Shown: piece after piece, positions 23,534-35,213 of the stretch | How the letters are laid out: each line of letters begins with the position of its first letter | Numbering within the stretch: position 1 is the first letter of the stretch | Origin: Thuidium tamariscinum | Taxonomy: Eukaryota; Streptophyta; Bryopsida; Hypnales; Thuidiaceae | Assembly (NCBI GenBank): GCA_947034885.2 | Contig: OX344754.2 | Span: 25,169,369-25,233,368 of the forward strand | Direction of reading: 5' to 3' | DNA: 64,000 nt | The notes under the pieces: model-generated | Database searches by the model: none | What the model saw: only the letters and a program-made list of their open reading frames with translations | Told to the model about the DNA's origin: nothing | Program-made: the position numbers and the translations under genes

Positions 23534-23974
23534 GTTATCTATAACACCCATTCGTCTGGAATATGGTTTTCCAAATAGTCTTATGTTGTACCGAATTCAC
23601 AACCAACCCAAACCATCTACGTCATCAAAAAAATGATAAGCATGGGGGGAGACTCATAATTATGCATATTGTGGTTGCTCAATAGTTTTTCCAAATGTCC
23701 TATAGGGGGAATTTGCTAGATATTTCTTTAAAATTTGGACTTTCTCCATGTTCTCCCTCAAAGCATTATCGTCTTGTCTTAACCATGAGTTTTTTTTGTA
23801 GCTTGAGATCATGTGGCATACGATGAATACACTTCCAGTCTTTGACAACTTTTTGCGATGTCATGAAGTGGGCGAGATTTAATGTATCATTCGAATTTAT
23901 CAAGATACATATGAATTTCAAGCAATTTTTGGAGACAAAGATGACAAAAGGGGTAGTCAATTTTACTCGAGAGC
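23534..23974. other. Intergenic sequence, nothing recognised
   Basis: It is AT-rich and contains only shadow-length ORFs. Confidence 0.4.
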
Positions 23975-24047
23975 TTCTGTTGCTGGGAGTTGAACCCGGG
24001 TCGCTCAGGTGAGAGCCGAGTATCCTAACCATCTAGACTGTTAAATG
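23975..24047 (-). tRNA. tRNA-Glu(CTC)-like sequence, probably a pseudogene
   Basis: The reverse strand reads TGGTTAGGATACTCGG, then the anticodon loop CTCTCAC with CTGAG closing the stem, then GACCCGGGTTCAACTCCC (T arm) and CAACAGAAGC. The D arm, anticodon arm (CTC) and T arm are good. The 5' half of the acceptor stem does not pair with CAACAGA, so this is likely a tRNA-derived pseudogene or SINE head. Confidence 0.55.
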
Positions 24048-24642
24048 CCTATTCAGCTTAAGAGAAATTCAAGAAACAACATGCCAATGCGCTTACAACA
24101 CCTCCGAAGGGGACCATGCCAGCTCAGCACGAGCCAGCCAAGACCACGCGAATGGCCTACTAACCTGCCACATAAGGCGAGGAAACGGGGAAAATCCCCT
24201 ACTGACACCTCGAACACGAGATGAACCCAAACTACCCTTCACAATCAATTATTTATTTAATTCCAATGACGACGAGAGTCGGAATTGGTTTTATGGGTTT
24301 TTAGTGTATATTATGTATATAGAGTTTTTAGTATAGGGCTCTTTACGACGTTTCGGTTCAGCACGACTATTTCATTTTTGTCACGACGAACCGACAGAAC
24401 TTCGTCACATAGGACTGTCTTCACTGTTCAGTTTTGTCACAATGACATGTTCCATTTGGTTTCAAAACCATTGACAAACTCAAGAGACTTATCAAAAGAA
24501 ATCATAAAAAACCTTGGTGTCAAAATGCCACACATTGAACGAAAGGTTCAAAGTTTAAAGATTCATAACTTCTTCATCTAAATTTCAATCACGACCACCT
24601 TTGTTAGATTGAATCTTAAATCAAATAATTTTTTTTGCAGTA
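24048..24642. other. Intergenic sequence, nothing recognised
   Basis: No coding, RNA or repeat structure can be supported in this stretch. Confidence 0.4.
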
Positions 24643-24645
24643 TTA

Positions 24646-25483
24646 GGGCCAGATTGAGCGAATGGTATTCCTTGCTTTCTTCAAATCCGGCCCATGGACT
24701 TTACATTTGAAGCCGGATGGATGTACAACTCAGCCTATGTGTAGACTTAGGTGGCATGGTTTTGGCGCCAAACCATCCGGCCCCAAGGGAGTGATTGGAA
24801 CAAAGTTTTGGTGGCCGGATTTCCCATCTAGGGCCGGATAAGACTCTTTCATTGATCAAAAAATCTCTACCATTAATAATGGAGATTTAGTTTTTCAATA
24901 GACATAATTAAATAAGAAAGTAAAAATTACTAAATAAGAAAATATTTTAATTCTCTATTTTTGAAATATTGAAAATACAAATAAATAATATGTTTTAGAT
25001 AGAAACTTTTATACTTTATATTATATCTTTGAAATTTAAAACTTAAAAATAGAGAATCTATTACGTTTAAAAGAAAGATAAAGAAGCAAAGGGAAAGATA
25101 TGAAGGTTTTTGTAATTTTCAATTAAGCATTGAAAATCCAAGAGCAGATACATTGCAAATCTAGAAAAGAAAAAAATGAAGGTGTTTTGTAATTTTTAAT
25201 TTGGCATTGAGAATCCAAGAGCACATGAATTGCAGATCAAGAAGGAAAGATAGGAAGGTTTTCTGTAATTTTGAACATCAAACATCCTAGAGCACATGAT
25301 TTGAAAATCCGGCCCCAAAATTTGGCCTCAAGGCTTTACATCACTTTGGAATCGGAGGAATGCATTGGAAATCCAACCTTTAATTTAGCCCTAAGGCTTT
25401 ACATTACTTGAGGTCGGATAGAATAATTAGGGCCGGATTGTAGGCCGGATTGAAGCCAAACCCAGTTAACCTTCCAATCGGTC
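24646..25483. mobile_element. Tourist-like (PIF/Harbinger-type) MITE
   Basis: It is flanked by TTA at 24643-24645 and 25484-25486. The ends are GGGCCAGATTGAGCGAATGG and, inverted, GACCGATTGGAAGG, an imperfect terminal repeat. It is ~838 bp, non-coding, with internal GCCGGAT words. The TSD and termini fit Harbinger-type MITEs. Confidence 0.5.
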
Positions 25484-25486
25484 TTA

Positions 25487-27150
25487 GACCCAATATAAAC
25501 ATGTCCTTAATAGCATATCACATGTGTCACTTTCTTTCTTTATATATACTAATGTATCATAAGATATCAATCGTCACTAGTAATGCGAAGAGCAGTGGAG
25601 CCTTAGTATATTAATATATTATTTTTAACATATATTTATTAATTATTATATATAATTTAAAGATATAGTTAAATATGAACATATATGTGTATAATTATAA
25701 CAATTATATTTTATAACTCATATAATTTAAACTTGTAAGCGAGTACAAACATAACAATTTCACTAGAAACAACAAAAAACACAACATTCAAGTAGGCCTC
25801 ATTGTAGACTTCATTGTCGAAGGAGAGGATATGAGTGTAGGACTTATATCCTATAAACCCTACTTAACGTTCATGGATTTTTAATTTGTTACTTTGAAAG
25901 GCATTTATTTTGCAAATTTTACATTCTTCATAAATTGGCTCTACTTTCTCTATAAGATATGGAATTGTAAGCTCTATTAGTTGCTTTATAGAAGTGTGTA
26001 TATATAGATTTTGGTCCAAGCTTGAATCTTTGTGGATTCCTTTAAATGGACTACCTTTTAAATTCTCTTTTAGGTAACTTCGTACTTTTTTCAAACATTC
26101 CCTCTATGAAGTGGTAGTTATTTATAGACAACATGCTCCATGTCAAATACATCCTCAATAATCTAGTAACTTCATATACCAACAAACAAAGGACCAAGTG
26201 ATTTTATCAGAGAATGTATTCAAAGGTCTATCTTATGTCATATATTTCATGATTTTGAGAAGAGATTGAGTCCCAATTTAATGATTAGTCTCAATTTAAT
26301 GAAAGCAAAAAGACTTCTAAATTTAGATTCCATAAGAAAGTGAGACTTTGGAATGTCTCATTTTAACGAACATGTCCTTCTTAATTCTTAAAAATCCATA
26401 CAGATCATATATACATGATTGTACTTGATTTCTATAATATGATTTATGTATTATAAATAAATATGTATTTATGTGTTATGAGTTACTTATTTATGACAAC
26501 ACATGCATCATTGGATTGATAATTTGACTCTAAAAATCTTTCATGTTGAACATCATTACAAGATTTGAACTTTATCATGTTCAAATACGACATCATGCAT
26601 GTACAATATATGATTAAGATGTGGCTTTTTAGGCATATAGGAGGTGTATTTATGATCCAAGACAGAGCATGCCATGCGTCATTGAATCCAATTCAACGTA
26701 AATACAAATTTTCATTACAGTAGTATATCTCAATTCAAACCCTTCCTATATCAAATATGCTAAAACACCATGTTATGATCCAAATTGGGCTTCCGAGACT
26801 TTTTAAAGTTAAATGGTTAGAATAGCAACTATAGCCACAAAATGTTGTCTTTTGTATATTTGATACAAGAGGTGCATGAATTGAAGTATACAACAATAAA
26901 AAAAGTTTGTATTAAGAATGAGTTGCATGCAATGACACATGGCATTGCCAATTTGGATTGTTGAGGCACCTAATATATGCCTTAGAAGCCCCATTTTGGT
27001 CATGTATTCTACTAGTGTAAGGCTGTATTTGAGCATGTTAAGGATGGGATATTGGAATGACATCTAAATGAAAAATGCTAATCACTGAATTATCAATCCA
27101 ACGGTGTATGTCTTGCCATATTTCAATACATAATTTGTATCCTAAGAGTG
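25487..27150. other. AT-rich intergenic region
   Basis: I find no supported gene. Short ORFs on both strands have low-complexity or leucine/isoleucine-rich translations typical of AT-rich spacer. Confidence 0.45.
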
Positions 27151-29038
27151 AAATACGGGGGCCTTTTAAGGGTCACTGATTTTATTCATTTGGTGCTGTT
27201 AAGGGTTTTGCGCAGTTAGGACTGGGGTTTCGGGTTCGTGAGAGGTGGAAGTACAGTATTGTGTGTTGAGCAATACAGGGAGGGTACGCCACGTAAGTCA
27301 TCAAAGTCGAGACCGCCATCGTGGTTGAAGAGCGGTGTCCCTCCCTAGCGCTAGAGTAGTGATGGTCATCACGTAAGCACTGCGCTTTTACGTTGTGATC
27401 GGGCGATTGCTTTCCTGCGACTATCGCCTCTCTGCTGTGCGCGGGCTTGATTTTGTTTGTGTTCTCGTTTCAGTTTCAGCGTGTGTTATGGTTTTGGCTT
27501 TTTCTGTCTGTTTCTCTTGATCATGTCCCTGGTACTCAATTTGTTGCACAAGTTTCGAAGCGAACTGGACCGCTGCACAAATTTCAGGGGTTGGAGGGTG
27601 AATTGCGGAAGTTGAGGCATCTTGCGTTCCTTTGGAACACTCTTTCGCACTGCGGACATTGCGGTGTAATCGGGATGCGGCATCCTTGACGTGGATCGTT
27701 GTGTGGAGGACAGGACATGTTGTGAACGGCAAGGTAGGCTGTTGTCCTATTCGGTATGCTGTTGTCCTATTCGGGGCCGCGGAGAGGAGAGGAGGTTTAG
27801 CGATTAGGGCCGTCAATGATTCACGGTGGGCTTAGGGTTTAGTGCTGGTGGTGGGTTGGCATCGAGGTGAGGGGTTGGCTTTGGAATGTTGTCTCTGTTT
27901 GCATTGTGTTCTGATGTGCCGCGAGAGCACTTGCGCCTGAGTCAAGTTTTGTCAAGGTCTTTAAAAGATTTTCGGCTCATCTTGTGCTTATTTCTTGTAA
28001 GTTTTTGGTCGTGAAAGATAACCTTCCGTGCTTGTGTTTGTGCTGGATGCGTGCACGATGGATGTGTCCTTGTGTGTCAGTTGGATTTTGTGAAGGTAGA
28101 ATGGAGTTTGAGTTTGTTCTTAGCGTAATCTTTTCATGGAAGTGATTCCTTGAGGAGTTCCTCTTGACAACCTCCTCACTTCGAGGTGAATGGATGGTAT
28201 GGAACAGGGCGGCTTGGAAGAGCAGGGGCTTGGCGGATTGGGAGTTTGAGGCGTGAGCGGTTGCGGATTTGTTGGAGGTGGTTGGAATTTCAGAGTTGCG
28301 GTTTCTGGGGGTTTTGGTCGTGGTCGGTGCTGTGTTTGTTGAGGAGTTCGTGCGTCCTTGGTTGCCGTTTTGGAGTACCTGAGGTATCGCCCATACTCAA
28401 GGTGCTTCATCCGACTCATTTGAGTTGTAACTTATCGTCAGACTGTACCGCACTTGCAACTGCCAGGACGTCGTCGGACTCGGCGTCCGGAGTTTGCACT
28501 GCGTCACTGCGCCCGGGGGTGGTGGGTGGGCATCGAGGTTAGGGTTTACTGGATTAATGTTCGGACCCAGCGTTTGGTTGTACTTGTATCCAGTTTTTGT
28601 GATGGGCGATGAACAGAAGGCCGTTTTGTTCAGTGTGGTTTTCTCTTGCAATTTCAGAGCCGGTTTGCGTTTCCAGGTGACGTTGATTGCTTGGCCGGTG
28701 TCTGCCGGCCGTCCATGTTTCAAGTCTCTATGGTGAATGTCAGGGTGATCATTTATGTTCTTGGAGTATTAGTTGAGGCATGATTCGGGAGGGCTGAGAA
28801 GTGGCTGTCGTGCGCGCCGTGAGCTTTGATTGTGGTGTGGCAGCTGATTTGACTCTTTTCTGCTTGTTGTCTCTGCCGGGGTTTGTTTTGGCTGAGCTGA
28901 GTTTTGTATGCGTGTCGAGCACTGCTCGCGCTTACGTGTGACAGCGTTCTGATGAATTGCTGCTGAGGTTGCATGTTACAGGAGGTGGTCACGTAGGTAG
29001 CATAGACGTGCTGAAAGGGTTATGCGCATTTCAAGACA
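27151..29038 (+). other. GC-richer upstream region of the nuclease-kinase gene
   Basis: Base composition shifts sharply from the AT-rich flank. A GGTGGTGGGT..GGCATCGAGGT word with following AGGG occurs near 27846 and again near 28518, suggesting an internal duplication. No protein family is recognisable in any frame. It may hold the promoter, 5' leader or introns of the gene that starts at 29039. Confidence 0.4.
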
Positions 29039-31132
29039 ATGGATACCGAAATTGAAGAGGTGAAGCAAAAGATCAGTGAACTAGAGCAAAAGATCAGTGA
29101 AGCAGAGCAAGAGATCAAAGATGTGGAAGGACGACTGACGAAGGCTGCCCTTTCCGATGTCGCTTACTGGCGGTCAAAGGAGAAGCAACTGTGGACAAAG
29201 GAGAAGCAACTGCGGACAGAGAAGAAGCAACTGCGGTCAAAGGAGAAGCAACTGCGGAGAGAGAAAATGCTGCTGCTCAAGGCTGATATTTCAGGTGAAA
29301 TCACTTGTCCTAACACTTACTGCATTATCCACTTGACTATATCCAATTCTTCCCTTTGGCTAGGGTTCCTATTAGTATCTCGTCCGGTTCATATTCTTGG
29401 GGAGGGTTTAGTTCATAGTTATAGAATTAGGGTTAGCATAGGAGTAGCACCTCCTACCGGTGTAATTCTCCTTCTTAACTTGGTAGCTTAATCAATACCT
29501 TAAGCCCTGAAGCATGCATTCTTACAGGCTCCTGCTCCTCGTATGTTTTTGACAGGGATGGGTATGGAGAAACGAGTAGATGAATCGGAAGCTCTCCCGG
29601 ATCGGAAGATTAGGCGTAAGATGGCATACACGACTTCCATTCCAGTGGAGGACACTGACGCGGAGATCTTGTGGAAGAATGCAGTTATGGATATAGTTCC
29701 TTGTTCTATAGTGTCTGTTGACGACTTGCTCGATCCAGAAAGGCCGCTGGTGGCAGATTTGAGATATCTGGAGCTGCTGCGTGTTGGAAGGACCATATCG
29801 CTACGCGATATTGTTGACATGAAGAACAGTCGGAAGGCGAAGGAGCATGATTTGGAGAGATGTTATTACGGCCTTGCCCTAACTATAATGCAGGCTTCCT
29901 TTGAAGGGCAGCAGGACGTTTGTGTAGTGTCTGAAGATCACACGAAAGGTGACGGTGCACGGGGAGACCTGCGGCTTTATGTCAACGGTAAGGAGTGTCC
30001 TTCAGAGATGAAGGCTGTAAATGGCTCATCAAATCCATCGACTGATCCGACAGGAATTCATAACAACAAGGCCGCGTTTGGCAAGCTCCTCAAGATAATT
30101 TGGAGCAAGTTTGTCAACTGTGATGGTGGATCTCAAACTTTCATTTGCACATTCCTGAATCGGATTGAGTGCCTCTGGTTTGTGAAGTTCGAATTTGAAG
30201 GGGAAAAGCTGAAAACAGTGGAAGTTGCGCCTGAGATTCCAGAGAAAGGTAGGCCGGCACGTGCGGTGATATGCGGTAAACTCGATGACATCATAGACAT
30301 TTCTCCAGTTAATCGAGTTGATACGTTGGCCGACTTGTTGGATTTAGAATTGCCACTTGGTTTTAAGTACATGACCAGGTACATAGATACTTTGTGCCGG
30401 ATCAGGGATGTGCCATTAACCGATGTTGTCTTCAAGATGCGTAGTGGTGAATGCTTAGACATGAAGGGAGCAAGGATCATTGCTAGGGGTGGGAAATCTC
30501 TAATCCTTCAAGTGGGAGCCGAAAATGCAGTGGTCAAGGTTGGGCCTCGTGAGTGCATTGATGTGGAAATTAGCATCCACAAACTAGTGGATCACCATGT
30601 CCAGAATATTAGATATATGGTGGATGGTGTAGCTGGGTCTGTAGAGGGAGCGGGGAAGCTAGGTTTCATCAAGCTGCAAGGCCTTGGCAGATTCGTTTCC
30701 GACATTTTGTGGGACAAACTTGGAGAATACTGGACATCGATGGCGAGAGCTCTATCTGGGCTACATGCACGCAAGGTTCTGCATCGGGATATCAAGCCAG
30801 ACAATATGTTATTCATTGGTAAGCAGCTGGTTTTAAATGATTTCGATGTGAGTTGCCCTTCCTATGATTTTCTGAAGGTGTTGCAGTATGTGGGGACTGC
30901 ACCGTATAGGTCATTTTTTTGGAAGAAGGGAGAGGCATTCGTACCTGCAGATGATTGGGTTTCTTTAGGTAGGTCCTTTGTATCGTTACTCCAATTGCCG
31001 GAAGGGTATGATAACTTGGATTGTCTAGTTTCTCACCCGAAAATCCCCGAGGACATGAGAGAGAAGTTAACCGCTGCTATGAAATCTGCGGCAGCACGAG
31101 AGACGGGGTTTCTGGATTCTGTGAGACAGTGA
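29039..31132 (+). CDS. Coiled-coil / PD-(D/E)XK nuclease / protein kinase fusion (Crinkler-type effector-like)
   Basis: Two exons, 29039-29294 and 29556-31132, are joined by a GT-AG phase-1 intron and give ~610 aa. Exon 1 is a charged coiled coil with repeated KEKQLR units, a signature seen before the nuclease in Crinkler-type (CR) proteins. Residues ~223-238 read GDLRLYVNGKECPSEMK, fitting the D...ExK core of PD-(D/E)XK nucleases. The C-terminal half is a kinase: Lys in AVVKVG, catalytic loop VLHRDIKPDNML (H495-R-D), LNDFDVS in place of DFG, then DDWVSLGRSF. CR proteins of this architecture are known to have arisen from selfish elements and to act as nuclear effectors or conflict proteins. 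The role here is inferred. The frame is intact, with no neighbours of related function. Confidence 0.75.
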
Positions 31133-31490
31133 GAAATGACTTCATTGGTGGGTCCACACATCTTATCTGGGTTGCAATGCCATGCCTTTTTTGTAAAACC
31201 TTTTGGAATATATGAATTAGATTACTTTTTTAAGACTTTGTAACCTTTCGAATAGTATCTTACTCAGTAGATAAAATTTGGAATCTCTAGAGGGCTGCTC
31301 CGCAGTCCTCCAAGGACCCCGCAAATAGTGGTTTTTTTCACTTAACTAATTGTTTTTCCCCTGTTCCCGTTCACCTTCAATTATGATGTCGGACGCTCGT
31401 CAAACGCTTGTCAGTGGCTCAAAATCCAAGTAAAAAATGTTTAATAACCAAGATTATGATGTATTAAAGCACCATAACCCTAATTATTAA
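31133..31490. other. 3' flank of nuclease-kinase gene
   Basis: This is presumably the 3' UTR and spacer. No distinct signal is seen. Confidence 0.35.
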
Positions 31491-32307
31491 CCCCTAAATG
31501 CCCAAGCCTTTCCAAGTGTGTTTTGACTATGAAAAAAGCATATTGGCTTGTACTCTTCTCTAATGAAGCAAATTTCATTTTTTTCAAAATCCAACCATAT
31601 GGATGTTTAATGAACTTGTTTACTATTGAGCACACCAACTTTGAGTACAAAATTGCATACAAGTTGTAAGATTATAACAAGAGAAGTGTACATTTTGTAT
31701 ATTTAGTATATTGGATTTTTCCACAATGTTTTACAAATTTGCATATAAAAGTTTTTTGGGACTCAAGGTGACATGAACAACTACTAAGTGTGTTAGAACA
31801 CTAAAATGTACTTCTAGAAAACTTAATTTCACTTGAAAAGCTATTAAATTCATTACACAATCTACCTTGCAATTGGTGAAATGCAATTTTTTACTTCAAG
31901 TAGAAATGGAAAATAGATCCAAATCAACATTATAATGTTAAAATTTTCAACAGTGAAAATCATGAAAACGCTTTACTCTTTTCATTGGGACAATTTTCAA
32001 AGCAAATGGATACATACAATTTTTTAGATCTCAAATCAAGTGAAATTGGCAAGCTCAGTCTATGTCAAGCTGGGAAATGAAATAAAATTGACAAGATTTA
32101 CTCTCCACTTATGGTACGTATATGACTTTGAAGACCTTTCCATAATCAAATATGTAGTTTTTTCAGTGAAAAATGAAAGTTTTCTATACTTAACCTTCAA
32201 AACTGCCTGGAAAAAAATTGAAAACGGTCAAAGGAATTAAACCACCCGCCCAGAAAAAAGCTTGAAATTTCAGATCGACCGTATATGGTCCACTGGGCAG
32301 TTAGGGG
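31491..32307. mobile_element. MITE-like element flanked by TTAA
   Basis: The left end TTAA-CCCCTAAATGCCCAAG mirrors the right end CTGGGCAGTTAGGGG-TTAA with one mismatch and one gap. The interior is ~817 bp, AT-rich and non-coding. TTAA could be a piggyBac-type target, or TAA a Harbinger target. Confidence 0.45.
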
Positions 32308-32311
32308 TTAA

Positions 32312-34780
32312 GGTAGAACAACCCAATTCCACCATTCACCCAATTCCGTTGCCCACACTATGGCTCCAATTCTGTCAACTGTAAAATCTATTTCCATTCA
32401 CTTTTCAGACAATTTTCTAAAGGGGTAACGTGTCAAATCTTCATTGGTGGGAACTGAAGTGCCAATAGATACATAATAAGATGGTAATGGGTTGTTCACA
32501 TGACTTTTTTGCCCCACTTTATGGACAATTTTGTAATTTCAGGGCAACCCACTTCAAAAACTCACAGAAATTACAATTTTGATTGGAAAATTATAATTCC
32601 ACTTGGATTTGACTCATGAAACAAGCACAAACTTCTGAAAAATATGAACCTCTCTTAGAATTTGCCCTAAGATAGTTAGATCAAAAATCAGGGTGGTGAT
32701 AGGTAGTTCCATCTTAATCACTTTCTATTTGGATGTAACTTCCGCTCAATCCAAATTGTTGAAATAAACACAAATGTCCCAAAATAGTCCAATGGCTTTT
32801 TACAAATCTTTTTTTTCTATGCCAATATGAGAGACTTGTTTTGTAAACATGTGAAGTGGTAAAAAATTAGAGGAGAACCTCTGTATAGAAATGGGTTAGT
32901 AATAGGTAGAACAATGCAAGTGGGATATGTAAATTAGATTGAGTAGGAGCTCCACCACTCAAAGTGAAGTGAAAATAAGTGTATTAAAAGTAGAAGTTTG
33001 GTCCCCATTTAGGCATAGTAAAATAACTTTTTTGAAATAACTTTGGACTAAGAAAAGTTGGACAGTCAATTTAAGTTTCATATCCAATTTTTGTTTTGAG
33101 ATTTTAAGCCTTTGATCAAAATTTATGGACAAATTTCAGACCGGATGTTTTAAAGTGTCAAAGAAATGTTCTTTAGGTAACTTGACCTTTATTTCCTATA
33201 GAATTTGACTTTAATTAAATTAAAAGTAGAAATCTTGACCTTAGATCTATTTTGAATGAAAATAAATGGTAAATTTGACCATTATTTGGTTCGTCAAGAT
33301 TCCTTCAATTTGTGCCTTTTTTCCTTTTATTATTTTGATTCTTGAAATTTAATCTAATTTTTACAAAGCTTGGACTAAATAATTTTAACTCTATAATAAT
33401 CTTATATTTCAATTTTTGGTATTTTTTCTAATTTTTACCAAGCCTAGAGTGAATAACTTAAGCTCTCTAATAACTTGATGGTTTAAATTTGTACTAATTT
33501 TAATGCAATGTAAACTATTGTAGAAAATAAAATGAAAAAAAATGGATTTTTGAAGATCTAACCTCAAATTTTATCATATTTATAATTTTTCTTTCATGAG
33601 GGTGCTCAACCTCCCTACTCCATAAAAATTGAAGTCGTAGGAGATGAAGTTGTCCTGCCTTTCTTTCCTCCAACTTTTCTTTATTATGGATTTTCTTTTT
33701 CCTTTAAGGTCTTCTTTATAATTTGCTTTTTCCTTCTTAATGGCCGTTTTAATACCATTCTAGAAAATTTAGGGACTAAATTATCTTTAATTCTATTTCC
33801 TTGTCTTCTTCTACTTGTTTTTTATACTAAATTATTGAGCTTTGGAGTTTGTAACAATTCCTCAATTATTTTATACTCTATTCTCTCCCTCTAAGTATCA
33901 AGCCTAGCCTTCAAACCTTGATTCAATACGTTTGAGAATTGTTGTACATAGCAACAACCAAGCTTGAGTTCCAACTTTTGGATGCAAGCAATTGAAGTTC
34001 TCCATGGAGCTAGAAGGTCCTTAGTGAGTGTTGGTGAAGCTTGGCCTTGTAAATTGAGTTCTGATGATTGACTTGTAAGTTGAATTAGGGGCCAGGGGTC
34101 CGAGCGGCTGGTCTCTATCAACTGTGATAGATGGAGCTGTGCAGTTCTCATGTCGAATGCAGCGAGGCCGACCTACAATAATCACTCACAGTAACTGTGG
34201 TGAAAGGCATCATCTGTAACGGGCACACAGATATGCGGATTCCAAATTCCACTCCGACTTCAACATAATCTTCATCGTACCTCAACTTAAATTGATAACA
34301 TTTTAAAAAAATTCACAAGAGAGAACAATTTTAACAGGTCGCACAAATTTTTTGGCCATTTCTGTCAACGGAAGGATTTTAAGATTGTAAGCTATCACGA
34401 CATTGCTAACCTATACAACGGCATTTGATTTCCTATGCAACCTAGTGCGCTCTAAAAGAATCTCATAATTGCAGCCAACATAAATCTACTAAACCGCAGC
34501 CTCATTGTCCAGATCCTTCACTCTACATCACGCACGTAATGTCAAGTAAGAGAGCAAATCACTTCAATTTCAATTTGCTTCATGTTGTACCTCCTTAGCT
34601 CGATTTTCGATAAGCAAAACAACAAACAAGCTTGTCGCATCCACCATGGTCAGAATGTAGAGTCCCCCTCCCAAATTTAAAGAAACTACTTGTGACTGAG
34701 TCACGCTCTTCGTACTGTTTACCGGCAAGAAGTAGCTACAATATACAAGGAATAAAGCCGAAACAGAGGTTCCGTGCTTC
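32312..34780. other. AT-rich intergenic region
   Basis: No gene, RNA or clear repeat can be supported here. Confidence 0.45.
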
Positions 34781-34784
34781 GGTG

Positions 34785-34960
34785 GCGGGTTGAGGTTCGG
34801 AACCTAACCTGTCTGGGATTAGGTTCGTCCTCGTTTCGACTTAGGTTCGGAATGGAGTGGTTTTTGCAATATTCTGTGTCGGGATCAGAATTGCAGTGAA
34901 AACCGAGGCTGAGGTTCGACATCGAACCTGCAGGCATTTAGGTTCGCCATAGAGATTCAA
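34785..34960. repeat. Cluster of AGGTTCG heptamers upstream of host gene
   Basis: At least five AGGTTCG copies plus inverted CGAACCT copies lie within ~170 bp (for example around 34794, 34820, 34843, 34912 and 34940), some forming GGTTCGGAACC-like inverted pairs. They lie 250-430 bp upstream of the inferred host-gene start and may be regulatory. Confidence 0.4.
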
Positions 34961-35213
34961 GTGCTGAAGCTTGAACGTAAACAAACTCGGTGTGCTTGCG
35001 TTTAACAAGACCAACACGCACACTGGCAGGATTTGCTGACTCAAGCGAATTGCTTCGATCGAAACTGGACGGGACTCTTAATTCAATTACAAAATTGATT
35101 CTGTTCCAACGTCGCCGTTCTGTGATCTCCTTCGTTTAGCATATTAGGTTTATTGATTCATGGAAGTTTTGACGTAGAGCAGAGCGTTTGTTGACGATTG
35201 GTCATGCTTCAGC

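Noticed and set aside
23975-24047. Functional tRNA-Glu gene
   Set aside because: The D, anticodon and T arms are good but the 5' acceptor strand does not pair with the 3' strand, so it was listed only as tRNA-like.
27421-28720. Medium ORFs on both strands upstream of the nuclease-kinase gene
   Set aside because: They overlap one another, have composition-driven translations and no recognisable motif.
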